In this document: positions 1 through 10,700 of the stretch, one piece after another
Numbering within the stretch: the first letter of the stretch is position 1
Layout of the letters: every line of letters starts with the position of its first letter
DNA from: Todiramphus chloris collaris
Lineage: Eukaryota > Chordata > Aves > Coraciiformes > Alcedinidae
Reading direction: 5' to 3'
Assembly: GCA_025345505.1 (NCBI GenBank)
Contig: JANVCC010000077.1
Coordinates: 269,800-333,799, forward strand
DNA: 64,000 nucleotides
Made by a program: the position numbers and the translations under genes
Notes under the pieces: model-generated
Databases searched by the model: none
Told to the model about the DNA's origin: nothing
Seen by the model: only the letters and a program-made list of their open reading frames with translations

Positions 1-73
1 AACCACTCCTTGGAGGTAATGTTCCTGGGGCATGTGCCAATGCAGCACTCGTCTCCCACTCTCCCCTTTGCAG

Positions 74-463
74 CCACAACTATGTCCGGGGGTCCATCAC
101 CCTTTACATCATCAACCTGCATCGCTCCCGGAAGAAAATCAAGCTGGCAGGGACGCTGCGGGATAAGATCGTCCACCAGTACCTGCTGCAGCCCTATGGC
201 AAGGACGGGCTCCACTCCAAGTAAGTGTGATGCTGGCAGATGGGGCTGCCACCGCCACCCTTGATGCTACCGCCCTGCCCCTCTCCTGGTCTTACAGGTC
301 AGTCCAGCTCAACGGGCAGCCATTGGCCATGGTAGACGATGGGACTCTTCCTGAGCTAAAACCTCGTCCACTGCGGGCTGGCCGCACCCTGGTCATCCCC
401 CCACTGACCATGAGCTTCTACGTGGTGAAGAATGTGAATGCACTGGCCTGCCGGTACCGATAG
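74..463 (+). CDS. HPSE2: Heparanase-2, last two coding exons (partial gene)
   Basis: Two exons, 74-220 and 298-463 (stop TAG 461-463), encode the C-terminal ~104 residues of heparanase-2. The gene starts upstream of the window, and bases 1-73 are intron ending in CAG. The first exon begins in phase 1 with the HNYVRGSITL segment. It ends TCC-AA at a consensus donor (gtaagt), and the next exon completes the Lys codon before SVQLNGQPLAMVDDG. The frame closes on NVNALACRYR, the known C-terminus. Heparanase-2 is a secreted, heparan-sulfate-binding, catalytically inactive relative of heparanase; human mutations cause urofacial syndrome. These exons form the C-terminal beta-sandwich, not the TIM barrel. 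Identification is by residue-level match to the remembered human protein. The 3' UTR follows directly and runs into the HPS1 CpG island. Confidence 0.95.
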
Positions 464-1206
464 CCTGCGGCCCAGAACGGACCTGCCGGCCCCACTCCCG
501 CCCCCTCACCCTCCCCAGGACATGCTCAGCAGCCCGTGTAGCCTCGCAGCAGGGCCACGCTGGGCAGGCACCGTGCCATGCTCTCGTCCTTGCACCCTGG
601 ATGCCCTCTGGCCTGGCACCCTCTCCCGCCCTGTGACCGCAGAGCTCTGCTGGCCCTGGCCGCCATCCCGCTGGAGCGGTGCAGCGCAAATTTGCAGGGC
701 CAGCCGCAATCCATCCCACAAAGCTGCAAGAAGCACCCAGGGTCCAGTGCCCACCGGCTGCCGGGGAGGGCTGGGGTGCTGAGCCCTGACACAGCGCGGG
801 ATGGGTATCCCCCACGGCCTAGTGCCCCTCAAGGTGACCCCTCCAGCAGCCGGGTCTGCCTCCCCTCTGCACCTCCCCGGGCGGCGGGCGGCGCTGCCGG
901 CGCACAAAGCGCATGGAAGCAGCTCCCTCTGCTGCCGCCAGCCCGGGCGGGACCGGCGCGGGGATGCTACAGGCAGGGCGGGCCGGGGGAAGGGGGCCGG
1001 GTCCGCCCCGGGCGGGCGGGGCTCGACGGTCAGCGGCTGGAAATGTTGATAATTAAATTATACGGCCCGGAGCGGAGCGGCGGGAGGCGGGGCCGGCGGG
1101 CAGGCCCGGACCCTCCGGTCCGTGAGTGCGTCCTGCCCGGGAGAGGGGCGGTGTCGCGGGCAGGAGCAGCCGGGACGCGCCGCGGCGCTACCGGAGGTGT
1201 AATAAA
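464..1206 (+). terminator. HPSE2: HPSE2 3' UTR and poly(A) signal
   Basis: No coding exon is seen after the HPSE2 stop. A canonical AATAAA lies at 1201-1206, followed by a GT-rich stretch, which fits a cleavage site near 1220. An earlier ATTAAA at about 1052-1057 sits inside a short AT inverted repeat (1048-1061), isolated in very GC-rich DNA, and is an alternative signal. The UTR therefore ends inside the CpG island that should contain the HPS1 promoter. Confidence 0.6.
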
Positions 1207-2050
1207 GTTGGTCTGTCAACCGCGCCGCTGCCTTCTGTCCGTCGCGGGCCGCAGCGGGAGCGCCGGGGCGCAGGGCCGCGCCGGGCCGCCGGGGGCGCTG
1301 CGCTGCGCGCGTGGGCGCGGGGATCNNNNNNNNNNNNNNNNNNNNNNNNNNNNNNNNNNNNNNNNNNNNNNNNNNNNNNNNNNNNNNNNNNNNNNNNNNN
1401 NNNNNNNNNNNNNNNNNNNNNNNNNNNNNNNNNNNNNNNNNNNNNNNNNNNNNNNNNNNNNNNNNNNNNNNNNNNNNNNNNNNNNNNNNNNNNNNNNNNN
1501 NNNNNNNNNNNNNNNNNNNNNNNNNNNNNNNNNNNNNNNNNNNNNNNNNNNNNNNNNNNNNNNNNNNNNNNNNNNNNNNNNNNNNNNNNNNNNNNNNNNN
1601 NNNNNNNNNNNNNNNNNNNNNNNNNNNNNNNNNNNNNNNNNNNNNNNNNNNNNNNNNNNNNNNNNNNNNNNNNNNNNNNNNNNNNNNNNNNNNNNNNNNN
1701 NNNNNNNNNNNNNNNNNNNNNNNNNTGCGCGCGTGGGCGCGGGGATCACGCGCGGGCGCGGCGGTCACGCGCGGCGGCGGAGCAGGAAGCGGCGCGGGCG
1801 GGCGGAGCCGTGCGGTCCCCGTGCCCCCCTGCGCCGCTGCCCCCGGGCCGGGCCATGCGGTGCGTCCTGATCGCCAGCACCGCGGCCGAGCTGCTCTTCT
1901 ACTGGGCCGATGCCGCCTTCCTCCGCCGGCTGCGGCCGCCCCACGCCGGGCAGGTGGGGGGGGGGGGGGGGGGGGGACGGGGAGGGTGCGGGGAGGGTGT
2001 GCGGGGTGCGTGGTCACGCGTGAGCGCTGACCCGGGAGCGTGTGCCCCAG
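860..2050. promoter_or_regulatory. CpG island at the HPSE2/HPS1 junction (HPS1 promoter region)
   Basis: The region is extremely GC- and CpG-rich on both sides of the assembly gap and ends in HPS1 coding exon 1. It probably holds the HPS1 promoter and 5' UTR exon(s). I could not place a transcription start, because 400 bases are unknown and no TATA box is visible. Confidence 0.6.
1326..1725. other. Assembly gap of 400 N, flanked by the same sequence
   Basis: Exactly 400 Ns. The 22 bases just before the gap (1304-1325) are repeated exactly just after it (1726-1747). Either a GC-rich tandem array lies in the gap, or two overlapping contig ends were joined with an arbitrary gap size. Confidence 0.95.
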
Positions 2051-5000
2051 GGCCCGGCGCTGGAGGACAGCCTCAACACCCTCTTCGCCCCCCTCATCAT
2101 CTCCTGCGCGGCACTGCTGGAGAAGCTCGCCGACACCTATACCTGCTTCGCGACCGAACACGGGCGGCATCTCCACGTTCTGCACATGGTAGGGCTGGCA
2201 CCGGCACCGGGCACCGGCGTGTCCTGGCCGGCCCCCACCTGACCCCACTGCCGGTTGCAGTTTGGGGACTGCCTGTACATCGCAGTGAACGGGGACGGGA
2301 CAGAGAGCGAGGACGACCTGCGCCGGACGCTCTTCGTGCTGCGGCGCTTGGTGGAGGCTCACTGCGGCCTCATCACGCTCGACTCCCACCTCATCCGCAA
2401 GGAGTGAGCGGGCAGGGCCGGCCGGGGCAGGCTGGCACGCCGGGCTGCCGGGGCAGCTGCCCAGCGGTGCCTTCAGGCAGCCCTGGGGTGATGGGAGAGG
2501 GGATCTGCGAGCTGGGGACCCCGCTTTGCAGCAGGACCCGCTGCCTGCTGGGCTGCAGCTGGGTTTGAGGGGGCCCGTCTCACGCAGGGAGATGCTGGCT
2601 GGCTCTCGGCTCACACTCCGTGCCTGTTGCAGGTTGCGTCCAGCCGATTCGGAGCAGCGAGAGCGTGTCTGGAGCCTGCTGCGGGGTCTACTGGAGACCT
2701 ACAGCCGTCTGCGGGAGGAGGACCAGAGCTTTGCTGTGGAGGTACTGTGCCCCAGGGCGTCCCTTGCCTTCGGGGCTTCCCAGGGGTGTGGAGTCTCTGA
2801 ATGTGGGGAAGGGCTCTGGGACAGGGACTTCTGGGCAGGTCTCTGGAGCAGTGGAAGCTGGAACCTTCCCCCTGGGCTGTGTGGCTGCATCTGGGGGTCT
2901 CAGTGGCCTTCCCCCACACCTGCACCCCAGGCTGTGGAGCGACTGATTCACCCTCAGCTGTGTGAGCAGTGTATCGAGTTCCTGGAGCGGCAGGTGGTAC
3001 AGTACATCAACGCCAGCCCCGAGCGTGGTGGGGATGAGGTGGGCCATGCCTTCCTTCTGGTGCACACCAAGCTGCTGGCCTTCTACTCCAGGTGAGCCTG
3101 GCCCCAGCTCCACCACCCTCCTCAGGGTAGCCTCTCGCCCTCATGACTGACTCTTCCCTTCCCTGGCCTGCAGCCGCAACGCTAGCTCCATCCGCCCTGC
3201 AGACCTGCTCATCCTCATCCTCCTGGTGCAGGACCTGTACCCCAGCCAGATTGCTGAGGAGGAAATCAGCCCCCAGGTGCTCTAGAGCAGGGTGCCCCTG
3301 TAGGGTGATGCCTTAGCAGCCAGGGCTTCATTTTTTCCCCCTCTTTTCAAAGCTCACAACAGGGAAGGTGCCCCCTGAGGGACCCAAGAGAAGCGAGAGC
3401 ATCCCAGTGAGCAGCCCTGGCTCCCACAGCACTGCGGAGAAGGACTCAGATGACCAGGTGAGTCCCTGGGGTCAGGAGCTGCAGGGTGGGATGCTGGCTG
3501 GGCTGCCTGCATTGCTCCCATTGCTGACCCAGCTGTTCTTGCTGGCAGGACACAGATGATCTCTCTGTGTCTGAGGTTTACTACACACCCGAGCCCTCAC
3601 CAGGCGGGCACAGCATGGGTGAGTGCCCAGCCGGGCAGCAGCGCTACCCCATGCCCCCAAGCCCTGCTGAGGCTCCAGAGGCAGGTACGATGGTCTGTTG
3701 TGCTCCCTGCAGGCAGTGAGACCTGGTCGGAGGGCGCTGAGATGCTGAGCACTGGAGAGGCAGATGCTGCAGATGTCCAGGTGAGCAAAGGGTCTCACTG
3801 TCCCTCCTGGCTCCACACCCTGGGTCCTGGTACTCTTTGCAGCTGTGAGTGCCCCAGGCTTTAGGACAGGGGATGCCCCTGGCATCTGCTGTGTTGGGTG
3901 TAACCGTGTGAGGGCTCCTTCTGAGGCGTTGCTTATAGTCTCCCTGCCCAGAACTGTCAGCACAGAGAGGCTGGGGCTGCCTTGGAGCAGTCTGGTGTCT
4001 CCCTCTGCTGCCTCTGGGCTTTCTGGGCTGCTTCCCACTTCATCTCTGCAAGCGAGTGCTGGCTGCGATGTAAGAGGCCAACCTGTGTCTTTATAAACAG
4101 CTTCCCCTCTATCTGATGCTTTTTTGAGGTCCCTGGGCACATCCCTTGCTGCTGATCTTTTGCCACACAGCCTCTTCAGCTCTCAAGGTTCAGTCATGCC
4201 TGGTTGCAGCTTCAGGGCATTGCTGCATCACTTCAGAGCGTCTTGGGTCGGTGCAGCCTGTTTTGTCCCTTTGGGGAGGCTGAGTATCTCCGTTCTCTCC
4301 AGATGGCAGAGGACTTGCTGCAGACCTTGGGGCCTCTGGTCCCTGAAGCTTCAAACCCCAGAAGGATCTTTCTGGATGCCAACCTGCGGGAAGGTTACTG
4401 CCCCTTGCTGCCACACACCATACACTGCCTCCCTCTCTGGCCAGGCATCTCCCTCATCCTCCTGACCAAGGTAAGCTGCTGTCTCTAGGGTGAGTGAAGT
4501 GATGTTGGCCTGGGTCCTGGCTGATCCACCTCTCCCCTTCCTGGCAGGGTCCCACAACCCAGGTGGCTGTCACCTTGTACCAGCTGCTGGATGGGTTCTT
4601 GGTGCTGGAGAGGAAGCTGGAAGAGGGGCCAGAGGCAGGAGCCCCACGCTCCTACCCATTCCTGGTGGAGCTGCGGCAGCGCATGGACAAGTTTGTGAAG
4701 AAGCTGAGTGGGCAGGACATCCAGGTGAGAGTGGGGATGCAAGGACCCTCTTCTGCTGTCCCTACAGCCTGACACTGAGCCCTGTCCCTCTCTAGTTGCA
4801 GAACGCCTGGGCAGACTTCAAGAACAAGATATTTTCCCGGAGTGAGCCTGGGACCTCCCTGGAGTGAGTATGGGGTGGCCAGGGAAAGTACCTGGGGCAG
4901 GTGGGGACCTTTCTCAGTACTGGGGGTATCTGGGGGTGGCATGGCTGCCCCTGCAGTGCCAGGGACCCAGGAGCCAAACTCAGCACCGTCAATGTCTCCC

Positions 5001-6520
5001 GGCTCAGGCTACTGCAGGCAGTGTCCAACGTGAAGCGGCAGCTCTGCTATGTATACCGCCAGCTCTTCCTGGCCTCCACTGCCCACAGCCTGTCCCAGGG
5101 GCTGCGAGATCGTGCCCAGAAGCTGATGAGGTGAGTACATGGCGGTGTCCAGCATCCCCAGGGGGCTGCCCCATGCCCAGCTCTGCAGGGACTTGGTGCC
5201 AGGCTCTCACCACATCTCTTCTCTGCAGGGAGAAGCTGCTGGACTGGCGGGACTTTCTGCTGGTGAAGAGTAGGCGCAATATCACCATGGTGTCATACCC
5301 ATCCCTATGTCTGGGAACCCAGCCCAGTGAGGAGGGGTCCCCAAGGGGGCAGCAGAGGTGGGAGTTGGACCCTGTCCCTTCATCACTGGGCTTAGAGGGA
5401 GGAATGGTGGGCTACGGTGGTCTCATCAAGGCTCAGGGACTTTCCTGGAAGGGCACCACAGTTGTTAGACACCCTTAACCCACCTCACATACCTGGAGGA
5501 TTTTCCTGGCCTGGTGCACTTCATCTATGTGGACCGCACAGCCGGGCAGATGATAGCACCATCACTCAGCGTGACAGAGAAGTCCAGCTCAGAGCTGGGC
5601 AAGGGCCCCTTGGCCACCTTCGTCAAGAGGAAGGTACTGCTCATGGAGCTGGGAGTGGGATGAGGACCACAGGTGGGGGTGAGAGTTGGAGCACCTGAAG
5701 CCTGAGTGGAAAGCCCTCCTTCTCCCCGAGGTCTGGTCCCTGATCGCGTTGGCCCGGCGATACCTACAGAAGGGCTACACGACACTCATGCTGCAAGATG
5801 GTGACTACTGCTGCTCCTACTTCCTCTGGTTTGAGAACGAGCTGGTATGTGGGGTCAGGAAGGGGCTGAGCCCCTCCTCCCCAACACCTTCTGGGTGCTG
5901 GGAGTAGGGCTGTAGGAACAGCCAGCTCCAGCTCCTCAGCAGTCTCTTCCCTGCTCCTGCCCTCTGCTCTCATCTCTCCCCAGGGCTACAAGCTGGAGGT
6001 GATGGAGGTGCCAGTTCTCTCCGATGATTCTGCTCCCATTGGGATGCTGGCAGGAGACTACTACAGGTGAGCAGCTCCCAGCCCTGTGGTTTGGCACCAG
6101 GGCCCAGGACTGTGCTGACACGGGTGTCACCATGAGTGATGCTGTTCTTGCTGGGATGTTGTTGCAGGGTGGTACCAGTGCTGTGGTGTCGGTGGGGTTG
6201 CACCAGCCCATCTCCTCAGCCTGGTGCTGCTTTTCTGCTAGTGGACAAGGCACTGAGTCCCTTTGGGGAGGCTGAGTATCTCCATTCAAGGAGGTGGTTA
6301 TAAAGAGCATGCCAGTCTGTGCTGTGCCTGCTGAGCCCCCTGTGTTCTCCTTCCCAGGAAGCTGCTGCGTTACTACAGCAAGAACCACCAGGCAGAGGTA
6401 GTGAAGTGCTACGAGCTGCTGACTGTGCACTTGGGCATCATCCCTTCGGAGCTCGTGGTCCAGCAGGGCTGTGACTTGGCCCGGCGCCTCTGGGAGCCCT
6501 CCCGCATCCCCCTGCTCTGA
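1855..6520 (+). CDS. HPS1: HPS1, BLOC-3 complex subunit 1
   Basis: Eighteen coding exons: 1855-1953, 2051-2188, 2261-2403, 2633-2741, 2931-3091, 3174-3276, 3353-3457, 3549-3618, 3713-3780, 4303-4470, 4548-4724, 4796-4863, 5008-5130, 5229-5294, 5489-5633, 5731-5844, 5984-6066, 6358-6520. Phases agree at every junction and sum to 2103 nt, 700 residues, the human length. The start [17 protein letters not shown] matches the human N-terminus, and the end is [15 protein letters not shown]1 pairs with HPS4 as BLOC-3, the guanine-nucleotide exchange factor for RAB32/RAB38 in melanosome and platelet dense-granule biogenesis; loss causes Hermansky-Pudlak syndrome. Most conserved here are the N-terminal longin-like part (exons 1-6) and the C-terminal part from exon 10. 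The middle (exons 7-9) is a low-complexity Ser/Glu/Pro linker. All introns are GT-AG except the one after exon 14, which is AT-AC. The gene is compact, with an intron 1 of only 97 nt containing a 21-G run. Confidence 0.96.
4265..4291. repeat. Dispersed repeat, copy 1 (HPS1 intron 9)
   Basis: Twenty-seven bases here are identical to 6257-6283 in the intron before the last HPS1 exon. The reverse strand, with a GGAGATACTCA core, resembles the 3' part of CR1 LINEs, so both may be CR1 remnants. This copy leads directly into the acceptor of coding exon 10 (4302/4303). Confidence 0.5.
5295..5488 (+). other. HPS1: HPS1 intron of the U12 AT-AC class
   Basis: No GT donor fits the end of exon 14. The protein requires ...NITMVS joined to YLEDFPG. 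The intron runs from ATACCCAT (5295) to CAC (5488), with CCCTTAAC at 5472-5479, about 10 nt from the acceptor, matching the U12 branch-site consensus TCCTTAAC. The tetramer ATAC occurs at both exon boundaries, so the junction could slide by four bases. Only the AT-AC reading gives proper U12 ends. From memory the human HPS gene has an AT-AC intron after exon 16, which is the same position when its two non-coding exons are counted. Confidence 0.85.
6257..6283. repeat. Dispersed repeat, copy 2 (last HPS1 intron)
   Basis: This is the 27-base exact match to 4265-4291, and similarity fades on both sides. It is possibly a CR1 3'-end fragment in reverse orientation, which is tentative because only a short core is shared. 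Confidence 0.5.
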
Positions 6521-6547
6521 GCTGCCTCCAGCCACCTTGGGGCCAGG

Positions 6548-6553
6548 ATTAAA
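6548..6553 (+). terminator. HPS1: HPS1 poly(A) signal ATTAAA
   Basis: ATTAAA lies 28 nt after the HPS1 stop and is followed at once by a GT-rich element. No AATAAA lies nearby, so the 3' UTR is very short, about 50 nt. Confidence 0.75.
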
Positions 6554-6569
6554 GTGGGTGCGTGCGTGT

Positions 6570-7749
6570 TCCCAGCACCTGGGCTGCTTTTTGGGTGTCT
6601 GTGTGCCATCAGCTGTGCCTGCAGGCAGCCTTCCCATCTTCCAGCCTGGCTAGGGCTGGCAGTGCCCTCCTACCCACTCCCCAGTGGCTTCCCTGTCACC
6701 CAGCAGCCTCCAAGCACAGGCAGAGAGCAGGGCTATGAGGTAGCTGGCAAATCACCATCTTGCTGAAAAATGCATTTCCAAAGTGGTATTTATAGCATTG
6801 GCTTGGCATCGCCACCAGGCTTTGGCCGGAGAACAAAATGGTGTAGCCATACCTGTGTGGAGGAATGACCCAGGGTGCATCCTCTTTCCCCCTTGTCCAC
6901 AGATGCAGGGTGCAGGGCCCTCAGGGGCTTGGTAGGGTCTGGGGAGATGCAGCCTGTCCTCCAGCCCCTTCCTCACACCCAGGTTTCCAGGCACCAGTCA
7001 GCTGCAGGGTTGAGCTCAGCTGTGAGCAGGGAGTAAAGCTGAGGCAACTTAACACATTTTCCATGTACCCTTGTGGGCACAGCTGGGGATGAGGCCAGTC
7101 CTGAGGGCGTCTGGCAGGTGCTGCCCCTTGTCACTTTGCATCACTCACTGACACTGGGGACAGCAGTTCAGGGAGCACTGGACCACAGCAGGGCCTTTGC
7201 CCTGTCCTGCTGGGCAGGAATTTGCCCCACGAAGTAATAGCACTGGTTTCGGAGCCAAGCTTACCCCAAAGCTGTGTCTTTTCACACTGCTTTCAGGGCT
7301 GTGCTTGGGGCTTGCCTGCTTGTCCTGCAGTACTTGTAGGACCACCACCCCAGCCACAAGCCCCTGAGTCCTCCGTGGAGCAGAAGAGGGGTTGGGGGGC
7401 TCTCGGGCCTCTGCCTGCCTGCCCAGCACCTTCCTAGAGAACAGGCTAGGGAGCACCTGGCATCCTGCTGAGCACCTGCCAGAATCCAGCTCTGTCTCCT
7501 TCTCAGCACTGGGGCTGATCTCTGCTCCCCTGCAAGCCCCCAGCAAAGCTCTGCCAGGGTCAGCCAGGGGGCAGTGCTTGGTATGTGCTGCTGTCCTGCC
7601 CAGCCACACTGCAAGCCCTGGGACCCGGTGTCCAGCCCTGTGCCAAGACGTCCCCTGTTCTGGCCCCTCCGTCCTCTCCTCGTGCCCGGAAGCCCTGGGA
7701 AAAGTTCTGCCGTGAAAGCAAAGTCCAGGCTTCCGCTTGCAGGGCAGCC
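6570..7749. other. HPS1-PYROXD2 intergenic region
   Basis: About 1.2 kb with no exon that I can support. It holds an AT-rich patch near 6765-6800. The last ~200 bases before the PYROXD2 ATG should contain its 5' UTR. No TATA box or clear CpG island is visible. Confidence 0.5.
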
Positions 7750-10700
7750 ATGGCCAGGCACTGCAGAGCGATGGCAGTTGGGCTCCGGGCAAGACTGGGC
7801 ACAGGCTGCCCTTCCCGCTGGCTGCAGGGCTGGCATCCATCCCCGGGGCTGCTGGGAGCACGGCTGGCCCATGCTGGGGCTGCAGACCGGCTGCAGCGGG
7901 AGTATGACGCAGTGGTGATTGGGGCAGGTAACACAGGGTGAGGGGCCAGTGCTGGGCTGCAGGAGATCGTGGGGACCCCCAGATGCCCTTCTCCCAGGGC
8001 AGGCAAGGGGAGATAGTGGCTGGGTGGGGACCACAGCAGTACTGGTCATGTTGCAGACCCCTGGCATGCTCCTTGTGCCAGGGAGGATGCAGGGGTCTGG
8101 GACAGCCAGGCACGTACTGCAGCTCTGCAGCGTGCAGGGCACAGCTGGGGCACCTGCCCTGAGCACCAATCTCCCCCTCCCCTGAACCGTTAGGGACAGG
8201 GGGGTGTGCTCCCAGGCATCTGTATCTCCAGAACCCTCTCATTTGGGCGGTTGCGGCAGCCTCGCACCCCAGGCGTGGCAGGGTGCCCTGTGCTGTGGGA
8301 CTGCCCCACAGCTGGGCTCGGCTCACCTCCCTCTCTCCTTGCAGGACACAACGGGCTGGTGGCAGTGAGTACCAAGAGTGGGGTGCTGTCTCTCCTTCAT
8401 CCCCGGGGGACAGCAGGGGACCAGAGGGTCTGCACCAGGGCAAGGGAGGGTGTTGGTGGTAGTGGCCGTGGACCTGGGGGTTCTCAGAGGGCTGTGGGGA
8501 GTGGGGCCTCCCAGGAGGGTGACTGGGGGGACAAGGCCACGTCCCACCTGGAGGGACGGGCAGTGTGATGCTGTGCTCCCCGCAGGCTGCCTACCTGCAG
8601 CGGGCAGGGGTGCGCACAGCCGTGCTGGAGAAACGCCACGTGCTGGGTGGTGCGGCTGTCACAGAGGAGATTGTGCCAGGTACCTCTGCACCTCCCCCAT
8701 GCCCCTGTCCCCCAGCCAGCCCCAGACATGGGCATCCCCCACTGCCCCACATCTTCCAGGCTTCAAGTTCTCCCGGGCATCGTACCTGCTCAGCCTGCTG
8801 CGGCCACAGATCTATACTGACCTGGAGCTGCAGGTACTGGCACCCATCCTTTGCCTCTGGGCATGCTGGCAGGGTGAGCCAGCTGCCAGGCAGGGACCAC
8901 CTGGGTGGTCCTGCCATCCCTGTCTTGCAGCGGCATGGTCTGAGGGTGCTCCCACGAGACCCCTACTCCTTCACCCCACTGCTGGAGGACAGGAGCCCTC
9001 CCCGCTCCCTCTTGCTGGGGCATGACATGGCCCAGACCCAGCAGCAGATTGCCCAGTTCTCCCAGAAGGATGCCCAGGTACCATGGGGGCAAAGCCTCCA
9101 AAGGACTGCCCTTCCCATGGAGCAGCAGGGATGCTCCTGGATGGATATCCATTGCACCCACCATGGTGCAGTCCCTGCTGTCCCTCCTCTGTCCCTTTTC
9201 AGACTTACCCTGAGTATGAGGCATTCATGGGTGTCTTGGTGTCAGCCCTCGAACCGCTGCTGGATGCCCCCCCAGTGAATACAGCTGCCCTGGGGCAGGG
9301 CTCCCTGCTGCAGCAGCTCAGGGCCCTGCGAGCTCTGCAGCCCCTGCTGCGGGCGGGTATGTCTGGGATGCTGGGGGACCTGGATAGCAAGGGTGTTTGC
9401 CTGCACCTGGGGTGGGCAGTGAAGAGCTACCCCTTCCAGCTACACTGACAGGCTTGCCCACCTTGTTCTTGCTGCCTGACCTCCACACAGAGCTGGGCCT
9501 GGGCAGTCAGCCTGGGCACAGCCATGCAGGTCTTACACCAGTTCTCCAACCCCAGGGCTGGCGCTGGGGCGGCAGCTGCCCCGCTATTATGAAGTGCTCA
9601 CAGCCCCCATCTCTAAGGTGAGTGCCAGCAGCAGCAGTGTGGAGTCACTGCCTATCTCACCGCCTGCCTGCAAGGGTGCTGTGGCAGCCCTCCCATCCAG
9701 AGCCCAGCACTCTCTTTTTCTCCTGGACCAGATCCTGGATCAGTGGTTTGAGTCAGAGCCCCTGAAGGCGACTTTGGCTACTGATGCGGTGATTGGAGCC
9801 ATGGCCAGCCCCCACACCCCTGGCAGTGGGTGAGGGTCCCTTCCCCTTGGGTCTCATGGTTGTCCACCTATGTCATCCTCTGTGCCAGCAGCTTCTCAAC
9901 TCTGCTGCATCTTGGTACCTCATGCCCTGCCCTGTTGCCTCTCCCTCCCACCACCTCCGCCTAGCCAGGGTGGCTCAGGGTTTGTGGCTGTGCAAGGGGC
10001 TGTCCCCCATCCCTGACATATGCCGCTCCTGAGTGGTCCCTACCTGCCCTTTTGCTATTTGGACAACTCTGTCCCCAGGTCAGGTCAAATCCTGGCTGGT
10101 GGGTGCTCCCTGTAACTGAGCTGACATCCTACGAGCTGGCACGGTCCCATCTATATGGGTTATGGCATCATTCTCACTATTCTCATGCAGACAGCAACTA
10201 ACCTGGGGTCCTATCGCTGCAGGTATGTGCTGTTGCACCATGTGATGGGTGAGCTGGAGGGACGGCGGGGAGCTTGGGGTTATGTGGCCGGTGGAATGGG
10301 GGCCCTGTCCCAAGCCATTGCCCATGCAGCGACTGCCCAGGGAGCTCACATCTTTGCTGAGAAGGTACAGGGTGTCTGGGCATAGAGAACTGCCTCGCCA
10401 GCCTGCAGGCAGTGGGGTTGCTTTTGGTGAAGTCCTGCCTCCTCCACCCACGCAGGAAGTGTGCCATGTACTGCTGGGAAGGGACGGGCAGGCGCAGGGC
10501 GTCGCACTGCAGGATGGGACGGAGGTGAAAAGCAAACTGGTGCTGTCCAACGCCTCCCCCCAAATAACATTCCTGGAGCTCATCCCCCAGGTATGGGGCG
10601 CATGGGGGTGGTGGGGGCTTGGCGTGGTGGTGTCCCCCTGGCTGCACTGCTGCCCTCTGACAGCCAGCCTCTGCACTGGCATCTGTCACCGCAGGAGCAG

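Noticed and set aside
578-2614. Long ORFs of 430-518 codons spanning the N gap on both strands
   Set aside because: They include 400 unknown bases translated as X and stay open only because the CpG island lacks stops. HPS1 exons explain the real coding content.
3277-3364. Acceptor at 3361-3362 (ACAACAG) for HPS1 exon 7
   Set aside because: It leaves the reading frame out of phase with exon 6. The acceptor TTTTCAAAG at 3352 is in frame and has a strong pyrimidine tract.
7145-8443. 432-codon minus-strand ORF over the start of PYROXD2
   Set aside because: It is antisense to a well-supported gene, has no recognisable domain, and has low-complexity composition. GC-rich DNA keeps antisense frames open.
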